The notes: generated by a model from the sequence alone, not told the origin. Counted from the stretch's first letter, positions 5,734 to 12,848 are shown. The stretch: DNA of 13,599 nucleotides from Pseudomonadota bacterium (GCA_023445705.1 JAEXKM010000193.1:1-13599), one strand, 5' to 3'. Made by a program: numbers and translations.

Positions 5734-6234
5734 ATGGAGAGCGAACCCCCTAAATCCGTTGATGCGGCTGACGAACGCAGGCGCATGCGCAAGCTCTACG
5801 GAGCCATCCTCGCCAAACTCCGCGACGAACGCGGCCTAACGCAGGAGCAAGCGTCCACCGCAGCACGCCCCGAAATGACCGCCCAGAACTGGGCGCGCTA
5901 TGAAGGTGGCCAAGCCCCATCGATTACGGACCCCATCGTTCGTCGTCGCTTTCTCGAAGCTATCGGGGCTTCAGAGGAAGACTTTCAGCGGGAGCTCAGC
6001 AATCCCACGCGAGCAAACCCCGCAAGCGCCCGCGTGAGCCGCCTTTCCCGCGCCTTCGAGGCCATGCCTGAGTCCTCCCGCGCCCGCGACGACCGCCGCC
6101 AAGCGGTGTTCCCGCTATCCGAGGGCGAGGTGGTGATTAGCTTCCCCGCCGACCTGTCCCCGGACGGCGTCGAGGAACTGAAGGAGTACTTCAACATCTT
6201 CGTGAAGGGCCGTCTCAAGGGCTCAACCCCCTGA
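5734..6234 (+). CDS. CI-like repressor, XRE family, without a LexA-type peptidase domain
   Basis: 166 aa from the ATG at 5734 (MESEPP), with GCAGG upstream as a moderate ribosome site; an ATG at 5686 would add 16 residues without a ribosome site. Residues about 20-75 form an XRE helix-turn-helix: LYGAILAKLRDERGLTQEQA, then MTAQNWARYEGGQAPS as the recognition region. A linker with many basic residues leads to a short C-terminal segment, EVVISFPADLSPDGVEELKE, of a type common at the end of alphaproteobacterial XRE regulators and probably a dimerisation element. There is no Ser-Lys S24 peptidase domain, so RecA-stimulated self-cleavage is not expected. Divergent from the Cro-like gene; operators on both sides suggest it controls itself, cro and the ten-gene operon that follows. 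Confidence 0.85.
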   Translation: MESEPPKSVDAADERRRMRKLYGAILAKLRDERGLTQEQASTAARPEMTAQNWARYEGGQAPSITDPIVRRRFLEAIGASEEDFQRELSNPTRANPASARVSRLSRAFEAMPESSRARDDRRQAVFPLSEGEVVISFPADLSPDGVEELKEYFNIFVKGRLKGSTP

Positions 6235-6259
6235 CCCATAAGGGGCTTCGCCCGACCCC

Positions 6260-6309
6260 ATCCTTGATCGTTCAATTCGATCCTTGAATTCGCAATTGAC
6301 ACAGTCAAG
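6260..6309. promoter_or_regulatory. Operator region 2, upstream of the ten-gene operon
   Basis: Contains the direct repeat ATCCTTGA at 6260-6267 and 6280-6287 (20 bp apart), CCTTGAATTC at 6282-6291, and TTGAC-ACA-GTCAA at 6296-6308, followed by G. The last two match the elements between the regulators. TTGACA is again -35-like; no good -10 box is evident. The rest of the 181 bp gap (6235-6415) shows no gene. Binding by the CI- or Cro-like protein, and control of the operon, is inferred. Confidence 0.55.
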
Positions 6310-6415
6310 CACGCGTCCCATTGATGCGGACACCCCGGCGGCCAACGGCACCATGGGGGTCCGGAAGATCAGTCTTGGAAGGACGGATTGAGGACCGCCG
6401 GGGACGAGGTCCGAT

Positions 6416-6796
6416 GTGCCGTCTGCGCTTCCCCCTCAGTCCCTCCCGCGGTTCGAGCTTCAGCCCACTGCGGAAATCCACGCGTTCCCAGCCGACGCTG
6501 TCCAATGGGCGCGCGGGCCTAGTGGCCGGATCGCCGTCGTCGACGCCTCAGGCGCTGTGCGCCGCTATCGCCGCGAAGAAGACCTGCACGCTGAGATCCT
6601 GGCGCTCGACCGGCGCCGCAAGGCCGAGGCCTTAGCCAAGGCGCCGCTTCACCTTCGCTTGGCGACGCGTCTCGCCGAGGGCTCACCCCTTGAGCTCCTG
6701 GTGGTCCTGGCGATCACCAGCATTCCGGCCCAGGCATTCGCCGCTTACCACCTGATCGCCAGGGCATGCGGCCTCCTCGAAGGGTTCGCCCGATGA
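6416..6796 (+). CDS. Small single-TM protein, unknown function
   Basis: 126 aa from a GTG at 6416, with GACGAGG 6 bases upstream as ribosome site. The first ~80 residues are soluble: a beta-like stretch (GRIAVVDASGAVRRYRREED) and a charged helix (EILALDRRRKAEALAKA). A hydrophobic segment at about 91-113 (PLELLVVLAITSIPAQAFAA) is a probable membrane helix. No recognised family. It opens the plus-strand operon behind operator region 2 and overlaps the next start by ATGA, so it is co-translated. The start is moderately sure, as other codons upstream lack ribosome sites. Confidence 0.7.
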   Translation: MPSALPPQSLPRFELQPTAEIHAFPADAVQWARGPSGRIAVVDASGAVRRYRREEDLHAEILALDRRRKAEALAKAPLHLRLATRLAEGSPLELLVVLAITSIPAQAFAAYHLIARACGLLEGFAR

Positions 6797-7119
6797 GCCC
6801 CGCCGCCATAGCCAGGGCCACGCAACCGCCCGCCCAGCACGTTCCCGCGCGCTGGACCCTGATAGCGCCGGGCTGGGACAAGCCCGTCCCCTTCGCTCAC
6901 GTCGAAGATCTTGCCGAGCGCCTGTCCTCGGACGCCAAGGGCGAGCCGATCGTGCTCTCGGCGATCACCTGCACCTATCCCGGTTACGACACCTTCCAGG
7001 CGCTCAAGGTCGAGGCCATGGACGGCCAGTCGGGCCAGCGCACCTACGTTGGCGTCGTAGTGGCTGCGGCCAGCGACGCCGCGACGATCCAGACGGCCGT
7101 TCGGCAGGCCGGCGCATGA
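6793..7119 (+). CDS. Small phage protein, unknown function
   Basis: 108 aa; the ATG overlaps the preceding stop as ATGA (6793-6796), and its own stop overlaps the next start in the same way. After a short alanine- and proline-rich N-terminus the sequence is a mixed alpha/beta single domain: RWTLIAPGWDKPVPF, a helix VEDLAERLSS, then strands IVLSAITCTYPGY and TFQALKVEAMD, and TYVGVVVAAAS before a C-terminal helix. No motif known to me. It has no signal peptide or membrane segment. Expression with the ParB-like gene two positions on is clear from the overlaps. Confidence 0.75.
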   Translation: MSPAAIARATQPPAQHVPARWTLIAPGWDKPVPFAHVEDLAERLSSDAKGEPIVLSAITCTYPGYDTFQALKVEAMDGQSGQRTYVGVVVAAASDAATIQTAVRQAGA

Positions 7120-7259
7120 AACGCCGCCCCCGCCCCCAGCTCCTCACCCCGGCCGCACGCGAGCTGGTCACCCACATCGCTATCTCCGTCGCCGGCGCCG
7201 GCTTCCTGCTCGCCGTGCGCCAGCTCCTCGCCGCCCACCCCTTTCTGATTGGAGGCTGA
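7116..7259 (+). CDS. 47-aa single-TM micro-protein
   Basis: Starts at an ATG overlapping the previous stop as ATGA (7116-7119) and ends with TGA at 7257-7259, one base before the ParB-like start. A basic N-terminus (MKRRPRPQLLTPAARE) precedes one hydrophobic segment at about 18-36 (VTHIAISVAGAGFLLAVRQ), so it would sit N-in in the inner membrane. The last codons contain GGAGG, the ribosome site of the next gene. The overlaps on both sides are the main support for it being a real gene; no family is recognised. Confidence 0.65.
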   Translation: MKRRPRPQLLTPAARELVTHIAISVAGAGFLLAVRQLLAAHPFLIGG

Positions 7260-7260
7260 C

Positions 7261-9258
7261 TTGACCAATCTCTCCCCCATGGCCGTGTCATCGGCCCCCC
7301 TCCTCCGCGCGATCGCGGCCGGCGGCGACCAGTCGCCCAAGACCCTTGCCGAAGCCAGCGGCCGCAAGGCGAACAACATCTCCCGCGATCTCAGCCGGCT
7401 CGAGGAAGCCGGGCTGATCACACGCGAACCCGGTTCGCCGATCGTACTGACCGACGAGGCAAACCAAGCGCTCGCCCTGATCGACGGCGGCGCGCCGTCA
7501 CCGACGCCCAGCGCCGCCCCCGGCTTTGCCGAGGTCGAACTGGCCCTGATCGATCGCGATCCGACCATCAATCCGCGCGAGATCTTCGACGACGAGAAGC
7601 TGGAAGCCTTGGCCGCGTCGATCCGCGACAAGGGCGTCGCCCAGCCCATCCTTCTCCGCCAGGGCGTCGAGCCGGGGCGCTATCGGATCGTCGCCGGTGA
7701 ACGCCGCTTCCGCGCCAGCGGCAAGGCCGGGCTCACGAGCGTTCCGGCCATGATCCGCGAGCTGTCGGATGAGCAGGCGCTGGAAATCGCCACGATCGAG
7801 AACATCCAGCGCGACGACCTGACACCGCTGGAAGAGGCCCGCGCCTTCTCCAAGATCGTCGACGCGCGGATGCGGAATAATTCGGACTTGTCCTTGAAGG
7901 ACGCCAAGGAAACGATCGCCGAGGCGGTCCGCAAGACCGTCCGCTACGTCGAGCAGCGCATGGACCTGCTGGAACTACCCGCCATGTTCCAGGTCCGCCT
8001 GGAGCTCGACAAGGACCACGACCAGTACCTGTCGCTTAAGGAGGCGCGCTTCGAAGTTCAGCGCGTCCGGCGAGAGGCGAAGGAACGGGAGGCCCGCAAG
8101 GTCACCGACGCCGAACTGCTCGTGCTTGCTGAGATCCATCACGCAACCAAGCACTTCGCCGAGGACCTGCCGAACCACTACTACGTGAACAAGCTCGTCG
8201 CGATTGGCCATCGCGCGCTAGAGGACGGTGACATCATCGCCGGCCTCATCAAGCGCGGAATGATTGCGCTTGAGAAGGGATGGAAGGGCGACCCCCGGAA
8301 CTTCGTCCGCCTTGACTGGCAGATTAGCGACAAGCGCCTGGAGGAATACGCTCCCGGCCTGACGAAACAAAAGACGGCCACGGCCGTCCTGCAGGGACTT
8401 CGTGCGCGAGCCTGCGGCGTAGCTGAAGCCGAGCGCATCGGCGCCACGTGGGAGGCGATCTCAGGCGCCCGCGGAGAATATGCGACCTGGGCGCTCAACG
8501 AGCCGTTCATCAGCACGCCCGATCCGAAGCTTGAGGAGGCCGCTTCAGCTTGGCGCGAAGCGGACGCCCAGCGCCGGGTCGACGAGTTCGAACGTAACGC
8601 CGCGCGCCAGGAGCGTGAGGAGCAGGATCGCATCAGGAGCGCCGAACTCGCAGCCAAGCGGGCGCGGGATGATGGCGCCGAGGGGCAGGCGCTCTGCGAG
8701 GCGGTGCGGCAGCTGGAGCAGGACGCCCCCGGCTTGGACCAGCCGAGCTTCACCCAACGCTTTTCCGAGATTCTGGCAAGCTACAACATTTCCGGACCGT
8801 ACCACCTGGTGCTCGAAGGCGATGACGGCCACATCAGGGACGGCCACGGCGCCGACACGTCGGCCGCCAGCTGGGCGCTCGAAGCCCGACGTCGCCTGAT
8901 CTGCATGGCGATGAACTATGCGTCGGGCCTGAACGTCTATAGCGGGCCGGACCTCGATCTGCCGCACCGCCGCCCGCCGTCCGAGCCCGCGCCGGCGCCG
9001 GCGGGAAACGAACCACTCTCGCGGGATGACTTCCTGCGCCATGTCGCGGGCTTCGTCGCCGATGACATGGACGTCGATGAGGCCACCGCCCAGGACTACG
9101 CCGCGCGCAGCCTGAACCACCTGCTGGAGTCCGAGGAGATCGAGTTCGGGGATGAGAGCTTCGGCTGGGACTATGCGGCCGCTCAGGAGTTGGCCGAGGC
9201 CATCCGTACCGAAGGCTACGGGATCACTGATCCCGAGCTCGAGCGGGAGGACGCCTGA
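7261..9258 (+). CDS. parB-like: ParB-family protein with N-terminal winged helix
   Basis: 665 aa from a TTG at 7261, chosen because GGAGG lies five bases before it; an ATG at 7279 lacks one. Residues about 8-70 form a MarR-like winged helix (KTLAEASGRKANNISRDLSR, then LEEAGLITREPG). A ParB N-terminal domain follows: NPREIFDDEKLEALAASI, VAQPILLR, the nucleotide-binding motif GERRFR (146-151) and ENIQRDDLTPLEEA (N181-R184). After it come a helical region resembling KorB/ParB DNA-binding parts and ~400 residues with a charged coiled-coil stretch (about 420-480) and an acidic end. ParB proteins bind parS and spread as CTP-dependent clamps. No ParA is encoded here, so it may act in regulation or phage DNA handling instead of classic partition. 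The added winged helix and the length, about twice that of plain ParB, are notable. Confidence 0.88.
   Translation: MTNLSPMAVSSAPLLRAIAAGGDQSPKTLAEASGRKANNISRDLSRLEEAGLITREPGSPIVLTDEANQALALIDGGAPSPTPSAAPGFAEVELALIDRDPTINPREIFDDEKLEALAASIRDKGVAQPILLRQGVEPGRYRIVAGERRFRASGKAGLTSVPAMIRELSDEQALEIATIENIQRDDLTPLEEARAFSKIVDARMRNNSDLSLKDAKETIAEAVRKTVRYVEQRMDLLELPAMFQVRLELDKDHDQYLSLKEARFEVQRVRREAKEREARKVTDAELLVLAEIHHATKHFAEDLPNHYYVNKLVAIGHRALEDGDIIAGLIKRGMIALEKGWKGDPRNFVRLDWQISDKRLEEYAPGLTKQKTATAVLQGLRARACGVAEAERIGATWEAISGARGEYATWALNEPFISTPDPKLEEAASAWREADAQRRVDEFERNAARQEREEQDRIRSAELAAKRARDDGAEGQALCEAVRQLEQDAPGLDQPSFTQRFSEILASYNISGPYHLVLEGDDGHIRDGHGADTSAASWALEARRRLICMAMNYASGLNVYSGPDLDLPHRRPPSEPAPAPAGNEPLSRDDFLRHVAGFVADDMDVDEATAQDYAARSLNHLLESEEIEFGDESFGWDYAAAQELAEAIRTEGYGITDPELEREDA
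7423..7438. repeat. Second copy of the CGCGAACCCGGTTCGC palindrome, inside parB
   Basis: Sixteen bases identical to 4916-4931, located within the winged-helix coding part of the ParB-like gene. Arms of 7 bp are perfect around the central C; the outermost pair of the 17 bp form is lost. Coincidence is possible in GC-rich DNA. Confidence 0.4.
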
Positions 9259-9260
9259 CC

Positions 9261-10217
9261 ATGGGCGAAAACACCGCAATCTCTTGGGCCGACCACACGT
9301 TCAACCCCTGGATCGGCTGCGCGAAGATCTCGCCGGCCTGCGACGGCTGCTACGCGGCCGCCCTGATGGGAATGGACGGCCGCCTGAAGCGCGCTGAGTG
9401 GGGCGAGCCCGGAAAGGGCGTCGGCACGCGCACCCGCACCAAGGACTGGTCCAAGCCGCACAAGTGGAACCGAGAGGCCGCAGCCGCGCCGGGGCGGACG
9501 TTCGTCTTCTGCGCCTCCCTGGCGGACGTCTTCGACAACGCCATTCCGATCGAGTGGCGCGCGGATCTGTTCCGACTGATCGAGGCCACGCCGAACCTGA
9601 CGTGGCTTCTACTGACCAAGCGGCCCGGCAATATCGTGCAGCTCCACGAACAAGCTGTCGGCCTGCTGGAGGACGTCGGCTTCCCGGCAAACGCTGCGAT
9701 CGGCTGCACAGTCGTCAATCAGGAAGAGGCAAACCGCGACGTTCCGAAGCTGCTCGCCGCGAAGGCGATGCTCAAGCCCGCGTTTGCATTCCTGTCCATG
9801 GAGCCCCTGCTAGGACCGGTCGACCTTGGAACCGCGTGGCACGGCGAGACAGCCCTCGACGCCGAATGCTGGGGCCAGTGCAGATGGTGCGATAAGGGCT
9901 ACCCCCCTTTGCACAACTGCCAGCGCGGCCGCACCTGCTGGGAGGACGTGCCCGCCGGCCTCGACTGGATCATCACCGGCGGGGAAACCGACCAGGGCGG
10001 CCACAGCGCGCGGCCGATGAGCCCGGCGTGGGTCCGCGCTCTTCGCGACCAGTGCGCCAGCGCCGGAGTAGCCTTCCACCACAAGCAGAACGGCGAGTGG
10101 GGCCACTGCCCCACCCGGTCGGTGCTTCCCGATCATGTGTTCAAGGTCGGCAAGGCGCGGGCTGGACGGCTCCTAGACGGCGTCGAGCACAACGCCCGCC
10201 CCGAGGTCCGCGCATGA
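9261..10217 (+). CDS. Phage Gp37/Gp68 family protein (DUF5131) with Cys-rich insertion
   Basis: 318 aa; the ATG is 2 bp after the ParB-like stop with GGGAGGA upstream. Family hallmarks seen: SWADHTFNPWIGCAKISPAC at the N-terminus with three cysteines C20, C27 and C30 followed by Tyr-Ala; FVFCASLADVFD; TWLLLTKRP; FLSMEPLLGPVDL; WIITGGETDQGGHSARPM; and a final VAFHHKQNGEWG. Members are common in phages and their reaction is not established; the fold is thought to be barrel-like and the three cysteines suggest a metal or iron-sulfur site (inference). Between LGPVDL and the WIITGGE motif is an extra ~40-residue segment with C203, C207, C210, C220 and C226, probably a zinc ribbon. The 'three-Cys-motif partner' gene often next to this family is not in the window. 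Confidence 0.9.
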   Translation: MGENTAISWADHTFNPWIGCAKISPACDGCYAAALMGMDGRLKRAEWGEPGKGVGTRTRTKDWSKPHKWNREAAAAPGRTFVFCASLADVFDNAIPIEWRADLFRLIEATPNLTWLLLTKRPGNIVQLHEQAVGLLEDVGFPANAAIGCTVVNQEEANRDVPKLLAAKAMLKPAFAFLSMEPLLGPVDLGTAWHGETALDAECWGQCRWCDKGYPPLHNCQRGRTCWEDVPAGLDWIITGGETDQGGHSARPMSPAWVRALRDQCASAGVAFHHKQNGEWGHCPTRSVLPDHVFKVGKARAGRLLDGVEHNARPEVRA

Positions 10218-10429
10218 ACCTCGATCGCGAAGAATTCCGGCAGGCCCTGAAGGCGGAGTTCCTGGCCCGCACACCGCTCGCGCCCTCCGAGGCCGACATG
10301 TACGCCACGGCCACTTTGGAGGCCCTGGAGGCCTTCGCTGGCGGCTTCGGCGCTGACGGCTACGATTGGGACGTGATGGCCGCTCGCGAGGCCGTGGACG
10401 CCGAGCTGCTCGAATGGGCGGAAAACTGA
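10214..10429 (+). CDS. Small acidic phage protein, unknown function
   Basis: 71 aa; ATG overlaps the previous stop as ATGA (10214-10217) and the stop overlaps the next ATG as TGATG. The sequence is acidic and helical (REEFRQALKAEFLAR, MYATATLEALEAF, REAVDAELLEWAEN) with a Gly/Asp loop in the middle (GGFGADGYDWD). No membrane segment, no motif recognised. The double overlap and codon use support translation. Confidence 0.65.
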   Translation: MNLDREEFRQALKAEFLARTPLAPSEADMYATATLEALEAFAGGFGADGYDWDVMAAREAVDAELLEWAEN

Positions 10430-10614
10430 TGCTGAAGCTCGTGCCGCCCACCCCGACCGCCCACACCACGGACCTGATCGTCCAGCTGTTCGACATCGCC
10501 AGCCGGGCCGAGGCCGAGGGCTGGACCGTCAACTTCGCCACCGAGGCCGAGGCCGGCGCCGCCCGCCTCACCCTCTCGATCGCGCGCGAGCAACCTTCCG
10601 AGGTCAAACCATGA
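10429..10614 (+). CDS. Small phage protein, unknown function
   Basis: 61 aa from the ATG in the TGATG overlap at 10427-10431; an in-frame ATG 15 bp upstream (MGGKLMLK) is possible. It has a predicted helix (DLIVQLFDIASRAEAEGW) followed by two strands (TVNFATEAE, AARLTLSIA), the plan of a small alpha/beta protein. No family recognised. Its stop overlaps the next start (ATGA at 10611-10614). Confidence 0.6.
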   Translation: MLKLVPPTPTAHTTDLIVQLFDIASRAEAEGWTVNFATEAEAGAARLTLSIAREQPSEVKP

Positions 10615-11276
10615 CCATGCCCACCCCGGCGCAGCTCGAGCGCACGGCCGAACGCATCGTGGCCGCCGCCCTGGCCATGCGAGCCGACCCCGACAACATG
10701 GATCGCCGCCGCGACTACATGCGCGCGACGTTCAACCACGACTTCACCGCAGCGGCGATCGCCCACCTCGCCGCCATTTGCGACATCGGTGAACGCGAGC
10801 TCCCATGGATCCTGGAGCGCGCGAAGGCCGGCGTGAAACTGACCCCCGCCGAGCGCGCAGCGGCCACAGGTTACGAAGTCGGTTGGCGCGATGGTCGGAA
10901 CGAGGCTCGCCAGCCCCCAGTGGCCACCGGGGACGCCCCGTACGAGCCGACCGCTGCCGAGATCCGCGAGGGCGAGAGCCTGGACAGCGTCAGCTACGTC
11001 ATCCGGCGCGGCGAAACAGAGCAACAGGCGTTCGAACGGGCCGCGCGAGCGGAGATCGTTCGCCTTCGTCAGCAGATCGCCCAGCTTACCAAGCCCTCAT
11101 CACCCGGATACGAGGACGATTGGGTCATGGTCCCGCGTGAGCCGACGCGCGAGATGTGGGCGGCCATGGGCGACGCCTTCTATGGGCATCGAAACCGGCA
11201 CCATGACGCCGTCGCGCAGGACTTCTGGACGGCTGCGCTCTCCAAGGCCCCGCCACCGCCGAAGGCAGGCGTCTAG
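10611..11276 (+). CDS. Phage protein with C-terminal 'MVPREPTxEM' motif, unknown function
   Basis: 221 aa; the ATG overlaps the previous stop as ATGA. The N-terminal ~90 residues are helical (AERIVAAALAMRADPDNMDR, DIGERELPWILERAKAGV) and end in GYEVGWRDGRNEAR. A polar middle section contains a probable coiled coil (EQQAFERAARAEIVRLRQQI). The C-terminus, WVMVPREPTREMWAAMGDAF and then DFWTAALSKAPPPP, is the short module found at the end of many otherwise different phage proteins ('M/V-P-x-E-P-T-x-E-M ... A-x-L-x-A-A-P'); its role is not known to me. No enzymatic motif was seen. Confidence 0.75.
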   Translation: MTMPTPAQLERTAERIVAAALAMRADPDNMDRRRDYMRATFNHDFTAAAIAHLAAICDIGERELPWILERAKAGVKLTPAERAAATGYEVGWRDGRNEARQPPVATGDAPYEPTAAEIREGESLDSVSYVIRRGETEQQAFERAARAEIVRLRQQIAQLTKPSSPGYEDDWVMVPREPTREMWAAMGDAFYGHRNRHHDAVAQDFWTAALSKAPPPPKAGV

Positions 11277-11549
11277 ATGGGCCGGCCAGCTCGCAAGGTG
11301 GAGATCGAGCCGCGGATCCTCACCGCCGAACAGGCGGCCGCCTACTGCGCCCTCCCGGTGGCCACCTTCAAACGGCTTCGCCTGGGCGAGATCCACCTTG
11401 GCGCCACCGTTCTCTATGACCGCCGCGCCCTGGACGCGGAGCTGGACGCCAAGGCCGGGCTCACGCCGAGGCCCAGGCTGTCCGCCCTCGCCGCCAACCA
11501 AGACGACGACCCCGAGGCCGCCTTTGAGCGATCAGCTCCCCGTTTCTAA
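11277..11549 (+). CDS. Excisionase-like helix-turn-helix protein
   Basis: 90 aa; its ATG directly follows the TAG of the previous gene. Residues about 14-55, ILTAEQAAAYCALPVATFKR followed by LGATVLYDRRALDAELDAKA, match the MerR/AlpA-like winged helix of excisionases and recombination directionality factors: a helix-turn-helix, a wing and a strand with 'Y-D-R-R-A-L-D'. The gene lies immediately before, and partly overlaps the possible start of, the integrase gene, the usual xis-int arrangement. A role in bending attachment-site DNA for excision is therefore likely. The tail (DDDPEAAFERSAPRF) is unstructured. A simple transcription factor is the alternative. Confidence 0.75.
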   Translation: MGRPARKVEIEPRILTAEQAAAYCALPVATFKRLRLGEIHLGATVLYDRRALDAELDAKAGLTPRPRLSALAANQDDDPEAAFERSAPRF

Positions 11550-11550
11550 A

Positions 11551-12717
11551 ATGCTCCCCGGCGTGCACCGCGTCCGCAAGACGATCGCGGGCGGGCTACG
11601 CCGTGAGTTTTGGTACGCCTGGCGTGGCGGGCCGCAAATCCTCACGATCACGGCCAAGAGCGACGCGCTGATCGAGGCCGAGGCGATCAAGCGCCTTCCC
11701 GAGGCCGCCGAGGCCTACAAGCGCGAGCGCAAGCCGAAGGCCGACGATGTGACCTTCTATGGCCTCGTCACCCGCTACCTCACCTTCATGGAGGGCATCG
11801 ACGACTCGGTGCTAGCACCCCGGACGAAGAGCGACCGACGTTCCTACCTGGACGTGGCCCGCAAGGACCTCGGCGCCATGGAGCTGCGCGCCTTCGAGAG
11901 CCGCAAAGCCCGCGCGCACCTGATCAAGTGGCGTGACGGCTATCAGGCCACCCCCAAGTCCGCAGATGAGCGCCTCGGCGCGGTCAGCATCGTGCTCGGC
12001 TGGGCTGCAGACCGCGGAGAGATCGCCCGCAACCCGGTCGAGAACTTTCCGCGGATCTATAAGGTCAACCGGGCCGACATCATCTGGGAGCCGCACCACT
12101 TCGCGATCGCGCTGCCGCATGCAGCTCCGGAGTTCTCGCGCGCGATCCGATTCGCGGCGCTCTCTGGCCTTCGCAGCAGCGACCTCATCGCCCTCCCCAA
12201 GGCGACAGTCGGCGAAGACGCGATCGTCTGGCAGACCGGCAAGAGCCGCGGCCGGCGGACCATCGTCATTCCGATCACGCCGGCATTGCGCGAGCTGCTG
12301 GACGAGATCCCCCAGCACAAGGCTGAGACGCTCCTCGTGTCGAGCACCGGCAAACCCTGGACGCTCTCCGGACTCGCAGCAGCCCTGCGCCGGCTGCGCA
12401 TCGCTGCGCTAGAGAAGGCCCAGGAGATCGCCGGCCGCACCGACAAGGACGTGAAGTCGGGGCTCGAAGGCCTGCGCTGGCACGACCTGCGCGGAACGGG
12501 TGCGACAAACTTCCTGCTCAGCGGTCTGGATATCGAGGACGTCGCCCTGATCATGGGCTGGGAGCCGGAACGCGTCCGCCAGATCGCCGCCCGCTACATT
12601 TCGGGCCAGGCCATGGGCCGCGCCATGATCAACCGCATGAAGCAGAGCCTCGAAAAGGCGGCAGTTGTAAACGACGCTGTAAACGGTGGCGACGCAGCCG
12701 CCGAAGTGGCCGACTAA
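11551..12717 (+). CDS. int: Tyrosine recombinase (phage integrase)
   Basis: 388 aa from the ATG at 11551; a TTG at 11524 (adding 9 residues, LSDQLPVSK) has GAGG upstream and may be the real start. An N-terminal arm-binding part (GVHRVRKTIAGGLRREFWYA) and a core-binding helical domain (VTFYGLVTRYLTFMEGI onward) precede the catalytic domain. Catalytic residues seen: R208 in SGLRSSDL, K231 in TGKSRGRR, H311 and R314 in WHDLRGTGATNFL, W337 in IMGWEPERV at the position more often occupied by His (Trp is tolerated in this family), and nucleophile Y349 in ARYISG. It inserts and excises the element at the tRNA-Gln gene 26 bp beyond its stop, convergent with it. It is the last gene of the ten-gene operon. 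Confidence 0.93.
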   Translation: MLPGVHRVRKTIAGGLRREFWYAWRGGPQILTITAKSDALIEAEAIKRLPEAAEAYKRERKPKADDVTFYGLVTRYLTFMEGIDDSVLAPRTKSDRRSYLDVARKDLGAMELRAFESRKARAHLIKWRDGYQATPKSADERLGAVSIVLGWAADRGEIARNPVENFPRIYKVNRADIIWEPHHFAIALPHAAPEFSRAIRFAALSGLRSSDLIALPKATVGEDAIVWQTGKSRGRRTIVIPITPALRELLDEIPQHKAETLLVSSTGKPWTLSGLAAALRRLRIAALEKAQEIAGRTDKDVKSGLEGLRWHDLRGTGATNFLLSGLDIEDVALIMGWEPERVRQIAARYISGQAMGRAMINRMKQSLEKAAVVNDAVNGGDAAAEVAD

Positions 12718-12743
12718 AACCCAATGATTTCGGGGAAAGTCGT

Positions 12744-12772
12744 TGGCTGGGGAACTAGGACTCGAACCTAGA
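12744..12772. other. Probable attachment site (att) in the 3' part of tRNA-Gln
   Basis: The tRNA 3' end, including the T arm and encoded CCA, faces the integrase gene, and the integrase ends 26 bp away. Integrases of this type usually use the 3' part of tRNA genes and rebuild it on insertion. The matching second copy is not in the window, so the core's extent is a guess. Confidence 0.55.
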
Positions 12773-12817
12773 ATGACGGTACCAAAAACCGCAGTGTTAC
12801 CATTACACCATTCCCCA
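12744..12817 (-). tRNA. tRNA-Gln (anticodon TTG)
   Basis: 74 nt including encoded CCA. Acceptor TGGGGAA pairs with TTCCCCA; D arm GTGT/ACAC with loop AATGGTA; anticodon stem GCGGT/ACCGT with loop TTTTGGT, giving anticodon TTG at 12785-12783; T arm CTAGG-TTCGAGT-CCTAG. It reads glutamine codons CAA and, by wobble, CAG. A possible minus-strand promoter is TTGCAT (12890-12885), 17 bp, TATTTC. The gene is intact, as expected when an integrating element restores its 3' end. Confidence 0.95.
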
Positions 12818-12830
12818 GCAGGAACGGCTT

Positions 12831-12848
12831 CGCAGGAGCTGTCCTGCG
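12831..12848. repeat. Hairpin CGCAGGA-GCTG-TCCTGCG
   Basis: A perfect 7 bp stem with a 4-base loop, just upstream of tRNA-Gln on its transcribed side; it would fold in the 5' leader of the precursor. A second imperfect inverted repeat, CCCCTAAAA and TTTTAAGGG (12894-12915), lies further up. Confidence 0.4.

Noticed and set aside
10891..11523. N-terminal extension of the integrase frame
   Set aside because: It overlaps two well-supported genes and reads as low-complexity Arg/Ser/Pro; the integrase starts at 11524 or 11551.
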